This document shows, piece by piece, positions 35,880 to 45,193 of a stretch of DNA of 64,000 nucleotides. The first letter of the stretch is position 1. Every line of letters starts with the position of its first letter. The notes under the pieces are model-generated. The model searched no databases and was not told where the DNA came from. It saw only the letters and a list, made by a program, of their open reading frames with translations. The translations under genes and the position numbers were made by a program. The stretch is taken from NCBI GenBank assembly GCA_021776415.1, contig JAJFFY010000056.1, positions 1-64,000 of the forward strand. The letters run 5' to 3'. This stretch comes from Hyphococcus sp. (lineage in GTDB: Bacteria; Pseudomonadota; Alphaproteobacteria; Caulobacterales; Parvularculaceae).

Positions 35880-36200
35880 CAAGACAATACGGCGCCAGCG
35901 GATGACCGTGTTTCAGCCTGCACAGTCTGGATACCGCTCAGCACATTTGGAGCGAGTCTATAGAGTAACATGAAGATAACCCGGTCGCTCTGCATGAGAC
36001 GAAACCGATTAGACGATGTGCGTTGCAATACGCTATGTTGATGGCGAAGCAATGTGATTTCTGCTTCCAAGGAGTTACGTGATCGAAATATATCACGCAG
36101 GAATAGAACAAAAAAGATGAAAGAAATTCCACACACAGTATTGCGAACACAAGTCGCTTTGCGATGCGAATCCTAGTGGATTGAATTTTTGGTAGCGACA
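35880..36200 (-). pseudogene. Transposase N-terminal fragment with IS right end
   Basis: On the minus strand, the end TGTCGCTACCAAAAATTCAA at 36200 is followed by coding for LRDIFRSRNSLEAEITLLRH, QHSVLQRTSSNRFRLMQSD and LLYRLAPNVLSGIQTVQAET. A one-base shift then continues as VIRWRRIV. The fragment stops there. It lacks all catalytic residues. Like the fragment at 29129 it ends just after the IRWHR-type motif. Confidence 0.7.
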
Positions 36201-36255
36201 GCCATCATAACGGACAATACCTCAAAAATGAGAGCGCTTCGAACCATCTGGTTTT

Positions 36256-36682
36256 CTACTCTCTTCCACGCAATTCCTGATACAATTCCCAAGCGGCACG
36301 TTCCAACCAGCAGCGCGCTAATCTTCCATCCCGCACAGCCCAGATGGCCCGGTGAAGGAAATCATCTCATTGTGCCCGGGCTGGCCCAACATCCCGTTGT
36401 TCTTACCTGAACATACCCAGCGAGAGACCACTCGATCACCGGCGGCGTTGGAGAAGATTTCCAGGCTTTCCGTTCTTGCCTCCAACAAATGAGTTTGGAA
36501 GTCTTTGACCCAGGCTTTGAAGGCTTTACGACCGGTAATGCCCTCGCCGCCCGACGTGATCACATAATCTTCGGTCAATAACTCGTCAATGGCATCAAGT
36601 CATTAGGCGGTGTCCAAACCCGGCTAAAAAATTCTAACGCCAACCGTTCTGAGGCACTGAGATGTAAATCAGCCATTTCCAT
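36256..36682 (-). pseudogene. SnoaL-like (NTF2 fold) gene broken by two frameshifts
   Basis: Read in three frames the minus strand gives one coherent protein. ATG 36682 starts MEMADLHLSASERLALEFFS then RVWTPPN. A shift at about 36600 leads into AIDELLTEDYVITSGGEGIT, then GRKAFKAWVKDF to NEMISFTG. A second shift at about 36350 leads into IWAVRDGRLARCWLERAAWE, then LYQELRGRE and TAG at 36256-36258. The tail is typical of SnoaL-like or ester-cyclase proteins. Only the middle part is open in one frame. The gene is probably dead unless the sequence has two errors. Confidence 0.8.
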
Positions 36683-37002
36683 TTTCCATCTGTGTGTTTT
36701 CAACTAAGCGCATTACAATTTAAAGATGCTACGCTGTGGCAGCTATTGCCATGCAGTGGCATCCTTCTTCACAAGAATTGTGCGATTAAATGCAGCATAT
36801 AAACACAGTTTCCGTGTAAGGATGAAGAAGGCTTATCATTGATGGTTCGGCAGGGGTCGGCTACAAAACCAAAAATTACTTCAATGAAGATGAAACAGTT
36901 TTTCTTGAAAATTCGGATCACTGCATTCTCCTAAATAGTCGTTTATGCGGCACGCATCCGCCAAGAGCCTTGACTCAGCTTGGAATTGCGATCGCAATGA
37001 GA
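36683..37002. other. Intergenic DNA between the pseudogene and the OYE gene
   Basis: No gene or repeat recognised in these 320 bases. Confidence 0.3.
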
Positions 37003-38076
37003 TCATGCTGCTGACTTGGCGAACGGATAGTCCGTGTAACCCACTGGGCCCGCTGTATAGAATGTGTCTGGATCGGGCGCGGCCAATGGCAGGCGGTTTC
37101 TGAACCGGTTCACCAGATCCGGGTTGGCAATAAACGCGGTTCCAAACGCGATGGCGTCGGCCTCGCCAGCGGCGAGTGCCTCGCTGCCGCTCTCCTGATC
37201 GTAGCCGCCATTATTAATGAGGGTCCCATTATAGGCGTCGCGGATGAGCGGCGCGACCGGCGCTATGCCGTTTTCCGGTTTGGATTCGAGAATATGGAGA
37301 TAGGCGAGATCAAAACGATTGAGCAACGCCGCTACGTCAGGGAAAGTCACATGCGGCTCGGAATCGCTGATCCCGAAATAGCTGTTGGTGGGCGACAGGC
37401 GCACGCCGACCCGATCGGCCCCAATCGTGCGGGCAACGGCATCGACGACTTCGATCAGGAACCGTGCGCGGTTCTCAATCGGTCCGCCATAATCATCATT
37501 GCGCCGATTGGTCCCATCACGCAGAAATGAATCCACGAGAAAATTATTGGCGCCGTGGATCTCAACACCATCCATGCCCGCCTCGACGGCGCGTTCCGCA
37601 GCTTTCGCAAAGCCGGCAACGGTCGCTTTGATTTCCGGGATGGTAATAGTGCGGGGCATGACGAACGGGCGCCGGTTGCCGTCTTGGTCAAGCATGCCGC
37701 CTTCGGCCTTAACCTCGGACGGCGCGATCGGGCGTTCGCCATTTGCATATTCCGGCAGGACAGTGCGGCCCATATGCCAGATCTGCATGAACATGCGTCC
37801 GCCTTGGGCGTGGACGGCCTCGGCGACATCCCGCCACCCAGCGACCTGAGTGTCATTATAAATGCCTGGCGCGTTGCGCCAGCCGCGGCCCTGCGCATTG
37901 ATGGCGGTGGCCTCTGAAATAAGCAGCCCCGCACCTGCGCGTTGGGCGTAATATTTCGCAACGAGCGGTCCGGGAACACCCGCGGCGCCTGTGCGGCCGC
38001 GCGTTAGCGGGGCCATGAATATTCGGTTTGGTAGGTCGAGGCGGCCTATACGGATAGGGTCGAACAGACGGGTCAT
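37003..38076 (-). CDS. Alkene reductase, Old Yellow Enzyme family
   Basis: A 357-aa FMN-dependent NAD(P)H oxidoreductase of the NemA/OYE type. It reduces activated C=C bonds and often nitro groups. Visible signatures are LFDPIRIGRLDLPNRIFMAP with LTRGR, QIWHMGR, the substrate-binding His/Asn pair in VEIHGANNFLVDSFLRDGTN, and NDDYGGPIENRARFL. The C-terminus has NNGGYDQESG and AFGTAFIANPDLV, which contribute to the flavin phosphate site. It lies 44 bases downstream of an NTF2-like gene on the same strand, with a LysR gene divergent. That suggests a small inducible detoxification unit. Confidence 0.93.
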   Translation of the reverse strand: MTRLFDPIRIGRLDLPNRIFMAPLTRGRTGAAGVPGPLVAKYYAQRAGAGLLISEATAINAQGRGWRNAPGIYNDTQVAGWRDVAEAVHAQGGRMFMQIWHMGRTVLPEYANGERPIAPSEVKAEGGMLDQDGNRRPFVMPRTITIPEIKATVAGFAKAAERAVEAGMDGVEIHGANNFLVDSFLRDGTNRRNDDYGGPIENRARFLIEVVDAVARTIGADRVGVRLSPTNSYFGISDSEPHVTFPDVAALLNRFDLAYLHILESKPENGIAPVAPLIRDAYNGTLINNGGYDQESGSEALAAGEADAIAFGTAFIANPDLVNRFRNRLPLAAPDPDTFYTAGPVGYTDYPFAKSAA

Positions 38077-38120
38077 GGTCTGATCCTTTCGGTTTTTGTC
38101 GAATTAGACTGAATGCGGCG

Positions 38121-38498
38121 TTATGAATGCAGATGGAATACCTTGTTCATGATCTTCCATTCACCGTCGACCTTGAGCAGCGTGAATAAGTCTGTGTACC
38201 GAGCGCCGTTCCAGTTATCGAGTTCAAGCCGTACGGTCGCGACGGTTTCAATGAGGTCGATGCTGGCGATCCGCGCTTGCAAATGCGTTGCCGCGCCGTT
38301 GTTGTCATTCCAGTCAAAGAGTCCCTGAATGGGCCCGGGGAACGCGAATTCGTCACCGGCATAACCGAAGATCGTCGCGGCCGCGTGGAAAGCGGGCTTC
38401 ATGTCGTCGCCTTTGCCGGAAATAGCACCGTCGATGTAATAATGTACGGCGCGCGCAATGGCGTCGTATTCTCGTAAATCTGTAGATGAATCGCTCAT
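38121..38498 (-). CDS. NTF2-fold protein (lumazine-binding/DUF4440-like)
   Basis: A 125-aa cone-shaped NTF2-like protein: YDAIARAVHYYIDGAISGKG, KPAFHAAATIFGYAGDE, LIETVATVRLELDNWNGARY and TDLFTLLKVDGEWKIMNKVF match the putative lumazine-binding subgroup. These small proteins bind or isomerise hydrophobic substrates, and this subgroup commonly sits next to OYE reductases and LysR regulators. It is the first gene of the minus unit with the OYE gene, so the divergent LysR protein may control both. Confidence 0.85.
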   Translation of the reverse strand: MSDSSTDLREYDAIARAVHYYIDGAISGKGDDMKPAFHAAATIFGYAGDEFAFPGPIQGLFDWNDNNGAATHLQARIASIDLIETVATVRLELDNWNGARYTDLFTLLKVDGEWKIMNKVFHLHS

Positions 38499-38671
38499 TT
38501 TATTGCTCCTTGCGGGGACTACCCGTTGATTAAAAGCCTCGCCGAATGGGTCAGCCCTTTACGAGCCCGAGGCTTTGCCTGATGTCTTCGCGGCCAATAT
38601 GCGGATGAATTATAATTTTGATAATACGTAAAAATTAGAATATATTATTCGAAAAATCGGAATAATAGAAA

Positions 38672-39580
38672 ATGGACAAACTCGCCGCGATGCAGGTCTT
38701 CGTGAAGGTTGTTGAAACCGGCGCGCTTTCGGCCGCCGGTCGCGCGTTGGGGCTGGCGCCGCCCTCCATTTCACGCCGCATCAGCGAATTGGAAGACTTT
38801 CTCGGCGTAAGGCTTCTGCAGAGAACCACGCGAAGTTTGAGTCTGACGGAGGCTGGCGAGGCCTATTATGAGCGATCTCGCCAGATCGTTCAGGCGGTTG
38901 AAGAAGCCAATCTGTCGGTCACGGAAATACGGGCAGACCCAAGCGGAACGTTGCGGATTACGGTCTCGGCAAGCGTCGCGCGCTTGCATATTGCGCCTGC
39001 CATAGCGGCATTCCAAATGCGGTATCCGAAAGTACGCGCTGTTGTTCAGGTTTCAGACCGCCTTGTGGATATGATTGAAGACGGTCTCGACGTGGCCATT
39101 CGTATAGGGCGGCTTGAAGATTCGAGTTTAATCGCGCGAAAGCTTGGGGCAGCCAGACGGCTGGTTTGCGCCAGTCCCGCTTATCTTGATCGCGCCTCGA
39201 AACCAAGAAATCCGACCGATCTAAAAAACCATGCATGTCTTTCTTATCGCACTCATGCAGGGAGCAGCCTGTGGCGATTTCGGAAAGGAAAAAACGACTT
39301 TAATGTTCAAGTATCCGGTCCTTATTATGCAAATGACGGCGAAACACTCGTTGCAGGCGCCTGCGCCGGGCTCGGCGTCGTCCTGACGCCGGAGTGGTTG
39401 GTGGGCGAAGCGATCGCCGACGGCCGGCTCGTAGAAGTTTTGAAAGGCTTCACACCAAAACCGGAAGATACGCCGCTTTACGCCATGTATGCGCCCGGCC
39501 CCTATACATCGCCAAAGATCCGCGCCTTTGTCGATTTTTTGGTGGCGCGATTTTCTAAGGGCTACAATTGGCGGGCGTGA
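38672..39580 (+). CDS. LysR-family transcriptional regulator
   Basis: A 302-aa regulator. The N-terminal winged helix (MDKLAAMQVFVKVVETGALS, then LGLAPPSISRRISELEDFLG and RLLQRTTRSLSLTEAGEAYY) is followed by a periplasmic-binding-protein-like effector domain starting GTLRITVSASVARLHIAPAI. It belongs to the CrgA/DmlR-like group. It is divergent from the NTF2-like/OYE pair, 173 bases away, and the usual LysR pattern is activation of the divergent unit in response to a small inducer. The AT-rich stretch at 38610-38660 probably contains its binding sites. Confidence 0.93.
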   Translation: MDKLAAMQVFVKVVETGALSAAGRALGLAPPSISRRISELEDFLGVRLLQRTTRSLSLTEAGEAYYERSRQIVQAVEEANLSVTEIRADPSGTLRITVSASVARLHIAPAIAAFQMRYPKVRAVVQVSDRLVDMIEDGLDVAIRIGRLEDSSLIARKLGAARRLVCASPAYLDRASKPRNPTDLKNHACLSYRTHAGSSLWRFRKGKNDFNVQVSGPYYANDGETLVAGACAGLGVVLTPEWLVGEAIADGRLVEVLKGFTPKPEDTPLYAMYAPGPYTSPKIRAFVDFLVARFSKGYNWRA

Positions 39581-39665
39581 TATTTATTGGACGCCCGGCA
39601 TTCAATAAACACTTAGCGCGTAAAATTGCGAATGACCGCTCGTGATGTGCGCTGACTTGGAGGTT

Positions 39666-39947
39666 TCAGCTAATTATTCGATAGTATAAAATCACGGGGA
39701 AAACTCGATAGAGCGCTGCCAACAACAATCGATCGGTGCGGGTCAAAGCCAGGTGATTTGGTGCTCGCCTGCGCAAGACGATTAGCTGCTGACGCAGGGC
39801 AGTGTTCTCAGCCATGAGCGCTGCGTGTGGCTGAGCAAATCCATAAATAAGGTGCGCAATGATTGAAGCCAATCGAGCAAGCGATCAGCATTGCTCGATT
39901 GTGATTATTTCACAAGAACCGCATGAATCGAGTTTATGATAGGGACA
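39666..39947 (-). pseudogene. Transposase N-terminal fragment (inverted-repeat copy 2)
   Basis: On the minus strand, TGTCCCTATCATAAACTCG at 39947 is followed by coding for MASIIAHLIYGFAQPHAALM, AENTALRQQLIVLRRRAP and TDRLLLAALYRVFPVIL. It then breaks. Bases 39688-39947 mirror 29129-29388 at the same 260-base length. The copy ends where the unrelated sequence ATACTATCGAATAATT begins. It lacks the catalytic region. Confidence 0.75.
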
Positions 39948-39959
39948 ACAGCCAGCGTA

Positions 39960-42140
39960 CTATTGAAAACAAATATCCGATGATTTGCGCGCCTTACATG
40001 TTTGCGTAAGCGCAGTATCCAGCTGACCCGCCATCGATTTTGCTTGCTCGATCGTTTTGGCTTCAAGCTCCAACTCACTGGCAAAACCGCTAACGCGCTC
40101 CGCTCCGACATTGCTGACAATACCCTTCAACCCATGGGCGGATTTTTTGGCGGCACTTAAATCATTGTCGTCAATCGCGGAGTGGATACTTCTGAGCAAG
40201 GAGACCGCTTCATCGAGACTGTCTTCCAAAATCTGCTGCAATGTTTCTTCACCAATCAAGGAGCCCAAACTTGATAACCGATCTTCATCAAACAGAGGAA
40301 GGGATGCGACGTTATCAACCGGAGATGAGTTGTTTACGATGCTGGTAGTGGTCGTATTCGCGATTCGCGCCAATACATTATGCAATTTCTTAGGGTCTAT
40401 CGGCTTTCTGACATACTCATTCATTCCGGCCGCAAGATATTTTTCACGATCGCCCACCAAGGCGTTCGCCGTGAGGGCGACAATCGGAATGTCTGCATTC
40501 GCTAACCCGCTCTGCCTGATATGGCGCGTCGCCGTCACGCCATCCATCTCCGGCATTTGAACATCCATCAGGATAACATCGAACGGTCGCTTCTTCCATG
40601 CACTAATAGCTTCTTTTCCGTTCGATGCCGTCTCAAAAGCGTGGCCGAATTTGTCCAGCAGGTTAGAGACAAAATACTGATTAATGTGATTGTCATCAAC
40701 AATTAAAACCCGCAATGATTTTTCGGTAACGATATGTTCGCTCTTGATGTCTAATTCAGACGGCGATTCGGAAAGGCAGCACCGTATACGAACCGTAAAT
40801 ATGCTGCCAAATCCTGGCTGGCTTTCGACCTCTATGCCGCCACCCATCGCTATTGCAAGGTGTTGTGATATCGCAAGCCCCAGCCCGGTGCCGCCGAATT
40901 TACGTGCGATGGAGTTGTCGGCCTGCGAAAAACGTTCAAAGAGTTTGCTTTGCACATTATCTTTAATGCCAATGCCCGTGTCGGAAACGGAGATTAACAA
41001 ATCGACTTCTTCACTCGAAATCACCCGATGTGATGCGGTAATTTCAATCTGGCCTTCATCGGTGAATTTGATAGCATTACCAACAAGATTATACAGGATT
41101 TGACGCAAACGGCCAGCATCAGCACTAAACCATGCTGGCATAGATTTGTCGATTTTTGCATGGATGTTGAGGCCCTTCTCATGGCAGCCGGTTGACATCA
41201 ACGATACAATCTCATCAACCATCTGATGGACGCTGAAGCTCGTCTGCTCCAACTCCATTTTGCCTTCTTCGAGTTTGGAAAAATCGAGAATATCATTGAT
41301 GATAGTCAGCAGACTAGTCGCAGAATTGTATGCCATTCTGATTTGTTTAGCTTGTTCATCGTCTAAGCTGGTATTCTGCAACAACCCTAACATACCGAGC
41401 ACGCCGTTTAAGGGCGTACGAATTTCATGACTCATTGTCGCCAGAAAATCGGACTTTGCAGAATTTGCCGCATCAAGATCGATATTTAATTTCGTCAGTT
41501 TATGTTGCTGGCGGTACAATAACCGCACGATAGCCGCCCAAAGCGAAATAACTACAAAAAGAGAAAATAACCCCATTCCGAGAGATATACTCACGCGACG
41601 AGCGGCCGCGTTATTGGTTGCGGTGATTTCGTCATTCAGTTTATTGATAAAGACCTGCATGCCTTCAGCGTAAAGCATTTTTTGCATTTTATAGGATGGA
41701 GTTACCAACAAATCAGACGCGTCTTTATGACGCCCATCGCGGACCAATAAAATGGCTTTATTCTCCGTCGCCACCAATATCTCATTGGCGTCACGAGTTT
41801 GCGCAATTGCATTTGCCGCATGGAAGTGTTGCGCCATCGAAAACGCACGCTCAATAGCGGCATCAAGGTGATCGGCATGTTCATTGTAGCGTCGCACCCA
41901 ATGCAAATCGCCCGTGCTCGCCGCGAGTCGCGTCGAATTCGTCAAAACCTCATCAAGATAAGTGATTTCACCGGCAACACGTTCAAAGGCTGCGGCACGA
42001 GCAACAATATCGCTGGTGATGTTAATAGAGCTCCAACTGGCCCAAACGGTCCACAAAATGACCGCCCCCGTTAACACTCCTGTGGCGAGAAGCAGGGGTA
42101 TCAATCTGTTGTGATCGCTTTTTGTATTTATCATAGACAT
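39960..42140 (-). CDS. Hybrid sensor histidine kinase with receiver and Hpt domains
   Basis: A 726-aa membrane kinase. TM helices at about 13-35 and 183-206 flank a periplasmic helical sensor. A short linker leads to HisKA with the phospho-His238 in [15 protein letters not shown], then HATPase_c with [19 protein letters not shown] and [10 protein letters not shown]. The receiver domain (about 475-590) has the phospho-Asp526 in [14 protein letters not shown]. The C-terminal Hpt domain has His669 in SAHGLKG. It is therefore a complete four-step phosphorelay except for the final response regulator, which is not adjacent. The signal is unknown. The next gene on this strand is a membrane winged-helix regulator. 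Confidence 0.95.
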   Translation of the reverse strand: MSMINTKSDHNRLIPLLLATGVLTGAVILWTVWASWSSINITSDIVARAAAFERVAGEITYLDEVLTNSTRLAASTGDLHWVRRYNEHADHLDAAIERAFSMAQHFHAANAIAQTRDANEILVATENKAILLVRDGRHKDASDLLVTPSYKMQKMLYAEGMQVFINKLNDEITATNNAAARRVSISLGMGLFSLFVVISLWAAIVRLLYRQQHKLTKLNIDLDAANSAKSDFLATMSHEIRTPLNGVLGMLGLLQNTSLDDEQAKQIRMAYNSATSLLTIINDILDFSKLEEGKMELEQTSFSVHQMVDEIVSLMSTGCHEKGLNIHAKIDKSMPAWFSADAGRLRQILYNLVGNAIKFTDEGQIEITASHRVISSEEVDLLISVSDTGIGIKDNVQSKLFERFSQADNSIARKFGGTGLGLAISQHLAIAMGGGIEVESQPGFGSIFTVRIRCCLSESPSELDIKSEHIVTEKSLRVLIVDDNHINQYFVSNLLDKFGHAFETASNGKEAISAWKKRPFDVILMDVQMPEMDGVTATRHIRQSGLANADIPIVALTANALVGDREKYLAAGMNEYVRKPIDPKKLHNVLARIANTTTTSIVNNSSPVDNVASLPLFDEDRLSSLGSLIGEETLQQILEDSLDEAVSLLRSIHSAIDDNDLSAAKKSAHGLKGIVSNVGAERVSGFASELELEAKTIEQAKSMAGQLDTALTQTCKARKSSDICFQ

Positions 42141-42307
42141 TTTCTTGTTTCCAAACGCTTTTTTGCCTCCTATTGATGGCGGCGCGATTCCAAAAAAATT
42201 GTTCCATGTATCTATGCAAATTTAAGTAGCTATATGGTTAAGAATGTTAATTTCATGAATGTTCTACAACATTCAATGCAGTTGTTTTGTGGAATCTATT
42301 GGCGCCA

Positions 42308-42344
42308 TCGTCCCTACCAGAAACTAGATTCTTACGTTGTCCCT
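42308..42344 (+). repeat. Decayed IS left end
   Basis: CGTCCCTACCAGAAACTAG then ATTCTTACG is a left end of the TGTCCCTACC family, truncated after about 30 bases and followed directly by another IS end at 42345. The bases 42141-42307 before it show nothing else and probably contain the kinase gene promoter. Confidence 0.65.
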
Positions 42345-42560
42345 TGTCCCTACCAAAAACCCTATCCGGCAGGATTCGCAACGATCTGCGACTCATGTTC
42401 GCTATAGGCCATGGGCGATATCTTGCCGCTTTTGGGTCTTTTCCTGCGTGGCCGTTTTCGTTTGCGTAAGGCATTGGAAGCTGAAAATACCTTACTCCGC
42501 CATCAGCTTGGCGTGTTGCAGCGCAAATCGTCTAATCGCGTTCGGCTTACGCGGGGTGCC
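42345..42560 (+). pseudogene. Transposase N-terminal fragment with frameshifts
   Basis: The end TGTCCCTACCAAAAACCC starts a broken frame that still reads FAIGHGRYLAAFGSFPAWPF in one phase, and LRKALEAENTLLRHQLGVLQ then RKSNRVRLT when shifts are allowed. It matches the minus-strand fragment at 29440-29702. No catalytic part remains. Confidence 0.65.
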
Positions 42561-42671
42561 CAGCCCCAACATTAGGCACCATTTTTTTGTAGCAGGTCAC
42601 CCTCAGCATCGCGCAATATCATGCGCTGATTCCCTCATGACACACGCGGATAGAGTTTTTCGTAGGGACAG
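42561..42671 (-). repeat. IS right end remnant
   Basis: On the minus strand TGTCCCTACGAAAAACTC then TATCCGCGTGTGTCATGAGG is a right end of the same family, keeping under 100 bases. It sits immediately beside the stop of the winged-helix gene. Confidence 0.55.
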
Positions 42672-44801
42672 CTATCCACTAATTTCTGCAATCATGATGT
42701 CGGCTTCCAAGACGTCAGTTTTGGAATAGAGAAACTTGACTTGATTAGTGGTTTCAAAAACATTCAAACTCATATGATGAAAAGGCGCCGCGCCCTCGAT
42801 CACTGCAATGTCGGAAAGTACAGAATTGCTGTACGCCATAAATTTTATGAGCGCGTCACCATTCGCTTGCCGATCAATGTAGTAAAGCCCCGCCTCTCCG
42901 AGAGACCAGGCAAGCGGATCGAATGGGTTGAGATCGTCAATGGCCAATGATGATGAGTTGCTTTCTGGGTTATACGACCAGATGCCGTGCGAATTAGATT
43001 TGACAAAATAAATGTGTGCCCCACCGCCATAATGCGCGTGAATCCCGCCGTTGGGATGCAACGCCGTTGACGTCAGAGTAGAGATTTTTATCTGCTTGGT
43101 TGTGAGCCCTTCGGCGCTATCGACGAAATATAAAAGCGCTTCATTGTCTCCTCGCCAATCGGTCACTATTTCGTTTGCTGGCGTATTGCTCATACGTTTG
43201 CGGGTAGTATCGAGCGAAATACGCCAGACATCAAATTGATTATCATCGGAAACCGATGTGGCGATAGCTTGCTGGTCTGGCGACCATACCGGGTTGGTCA
43301 CGTCTGATGAAAAATACGTCAACTGCCTTAGATTAGAACCGGCAGAATCCGCCACCCATATCTCAGGCTGGCCCGTGCGCGATGATACGAAGGCGATTTC
43401 TTTTCCGTCCGGTGAAAATGATGCAAAAATATCCAGTTTCGTAGAATCAATCAGCTTGCTGTGCGTAAAATCGCTCTGGTTTATGGATGTTGCAATCCAT
43501 ACATCCATGTCAAACTGCGCATCAGAATAAGCAATAAATTTTCCTTTCCGTGAGGCTACTGGGAAGACTGGATTGCTGCTTGGAAGCATTAGTTTTTCGG
43601 CATGCACATCACCTAATCGATATTTCCAAATCGCCGCGCGATATTGCGTAGCGACTGAAGCAACGAGGTGTTTGTCACCAAGCCAATCTATCCCGTTGAT
43701 ACGTTCGGCCGCCAATGGAATGGTTTGAGGCGCTGATACTGATGGAAATATACCCTCTACTGCATAAGGGTTCTCTGAACTTTCAATTTTAAATTGCAAC
43801 GCCGCATGCATGACCTGGTCGCCGCCAAGCTGATTGTGGACAAAGGCAATTTTACTACCGTCTGGAGAAAACCGAAAGTAGATGAAGTTTGACCCCGTTG
43901 CATTTTCGGTTTGGATCGGTTGTACAGATCGGGCGCCGGTTTGCACGTCAACGAAAGTCAGGTTCTGCAAACCCGTTATCGATGATCGCTCCGCCAGTGC
44001 AAGCCACCTCCCTGATGGGTGCCAAGCAAGCGCAGGAAACGTATCGTGCGTGCAATCAGTTATGGACCGTAATTTTGTACTGGCGAGCGTTCTCACAAAA
44101 ACTGTGCAACTTTTTTCACCGTATCGGATGAAGGCAATTTCATCACCGTCTGGAGACCAGACCGGCGCAGCATCATGCTGATCAGAATTTGTCAGTTGTT
44201 TCGGTTTAGACGCCCTGACTGGCGATGTATAAATATGGCCAGTATGCGCAAACGCTATCTGGCGGTCATCGGGAGAAATTTGCGCGTCTCGCTCAACACC
44301 CGGCAAAGAGGTGAGCGGCTGACTGGTAAAGTTATACGTGTCGAATGTGGGACCGCGAGCGGTAAAAATTATGATCGAAACGGCGAGGATACTTGCGGCA
44401 GAAAGCCCGGCGGCCAGCCATAATGCAGGTCGCGCTGTTGCGCGCCCGTCACTTTCGCCTGTGGCGCCATTGGAGTCTGTCGCCCTGACAGAAGCAGCCA
44501 GTCGATAGCCGCGTTTTGGAATTGTCTCGATATATAACGGGTTTTTTCGATCATCGCCAAAGGTCGCGCGTAACGATGATATCGCATTGTTGAGTGAATC
44601 ATCACCCGCGCCGCTCGTATGCCAAACCTGCTCAAGTATATCATCGCGGGAAACGACTATTCCGTGCCGTGACGCCAGCAGGCAAAGCACATCTATGGTC
44701 TTTGGAGCCAGGCGGATTTCCTCACCATCGGGGCCCGTAAGTATATGGCGACTGGGCTCGACCCGCCAATCACCCACACGAAATGACTTAGAAATATCCA
44801 T
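42672..44801 (-). CDS. CadC-like membrane winged-helix regulator with PD40 beta-propeller
   Basis: A 709-aa one-component transmembrane regulator. Residues 1-105 are an OmpR-type winged helix (FRVGDWRVEPSRHILTGPDG, SRDDILEQVWHTSGAGDDS and IETIPKRGYRLAASV). A TM helix lies at about 127-150. The periplasmic part is a TolB/PD40-type beta-propeller with repeats such as ISPDDRQIAFA, PVWSPDGDEIAF, FRFSPDGSKIAF, FSPDGKEIAFVSSRTG and NPVWSPDQQAIATS. Such proteins bind DNA in the cytoplasm in response to an extracytoplasmic signal. It is divergent from the LolA-like/DUF4189/YceI cluster, with a 20-base tandem repeat upstream of that cluster as a candidate target. Confidence 0.9.
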   Translation of the reverse strand: MDISKSFRVGDWRVEPSRHILTGPDGEEIRLAPKTIDVLCLLASRHGIVVSRDDILEQVWHTSGAGDDSLNNAISSLRATFGDDRKNPLYIETIPKRGYRLAASVRATDSNGATGESDGRATARPALWLAAGLSAASILAVSIIIFTARGPTFDTYNFTSQPLTSLPGVERDAQISPDDRQIAFAHTGHIYTSPVRASKPKQLTNSDQHDAAPVWSPDGDEIAFIRYGEKSCTVFVRTLASTKLRSITDCTHDTFPALAWHPSGRWLALAERSSITGLQNLTFVDVQTGARSVQPIQTENATGSNFIYFRFSPDGSKIAFVHNQLGGDQVMHAALQFKIESSENPYAVEGIFPSVSAPQTIPLAAERINGIDWLGDKHLVASVATQYRAAIWKYRLGDVHAEKLMLPSSNPVFPVASRKGKFIAYSDAQFDMDVWIATSINQSDFTHSKLIDSTKLDIFASFSPDGKEIAFVSSRTGQPEIWVADSAGSNLRQLTYFSSDVTNPVWSPDQQAIATSVSDDNQFDVWRISLDTTRKRMSNTPANEIVTDWRGDNEALLYFVDSAEGLTTKQIKISTLTSTALHPNGGIHAHYGGGAHIYFVKSNSHGIWSYNPESNSSSLAIDDLNPFDPLAWSLGEAGLYYIDRQANGDALIKFMAYSNSVLSDIAVIEGAAPFHHMSLNVFETTNQVKFLYSKTDVLEADIMIAEISG

Positions 44802-45193
44802 TGGGTTTTAGATACTCTGAACTGGCGGCGCACCCAAATGTAAGTTTCCCGCAATTCGAATTTTTATCTGAATAAGATCAGGCCTCTATCAAGGACGATG
44901 CTCAGGCAAAATATACCCGCCCAAGCTATTCCACCCTACATCTTGGATTCAGCGATTGATCTTCCCAGTGAAGGGCTCAGGTCATCACACAAATAGCTCA
45001 TGTCATCTTGTTTCAGGAAAAAATGAGAAAAAAATGAGCGGTCTACAAGGACTTTCCCTGGGATTCTGATCCACATCGCCTGGCGGCAGCGCCTGTCTTG
45101 AGGGCGTCAGGCCGCTCAGAATTAAAGGTGTCGCATCAGAATTAGAGGCGTCGCAGGGGTTAATCACATGCGCCGCGAGATGGAGAAAACAAA
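44802..45193. other. Divergent intergenic region of the membrane regulator and envelope cluster
   Basis: No gene believed here. A minus-strand open frame (45003-45227) overlaps the start of the next gene and has no recognisable content. The region should contain both promoters and carries a 20-base direct repeat at 45116-45155. Confidence 0.4.
45116..45155 (+). promoter_or_regulatory. Tandem 20-base direct repeat, candidate regulator site
   Basis: TCAGAATTAAAGGTGTCGCA is followed at once by TCAGAATTAGAGGCGTCGCA, two copies with two differences. It lies 39 bases before the LolA-like gene start. OmpR-type winged helices bind direct repeats, and the divergent gene encodes one, so this is a plausible operator. 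Confidence 0.45.

Noticed and set aside
36318-36578. An intact 86-aa gene
   Set aside because: It is the middle of a SnoaL-like gene whose two ends continue in other frames.
42337-42729. A 130-codon plus-strand gene
   Set aside because: The frame is a mixed translation of a decayed transposase fragment and antisense of the neighbouring winged-helix gene.
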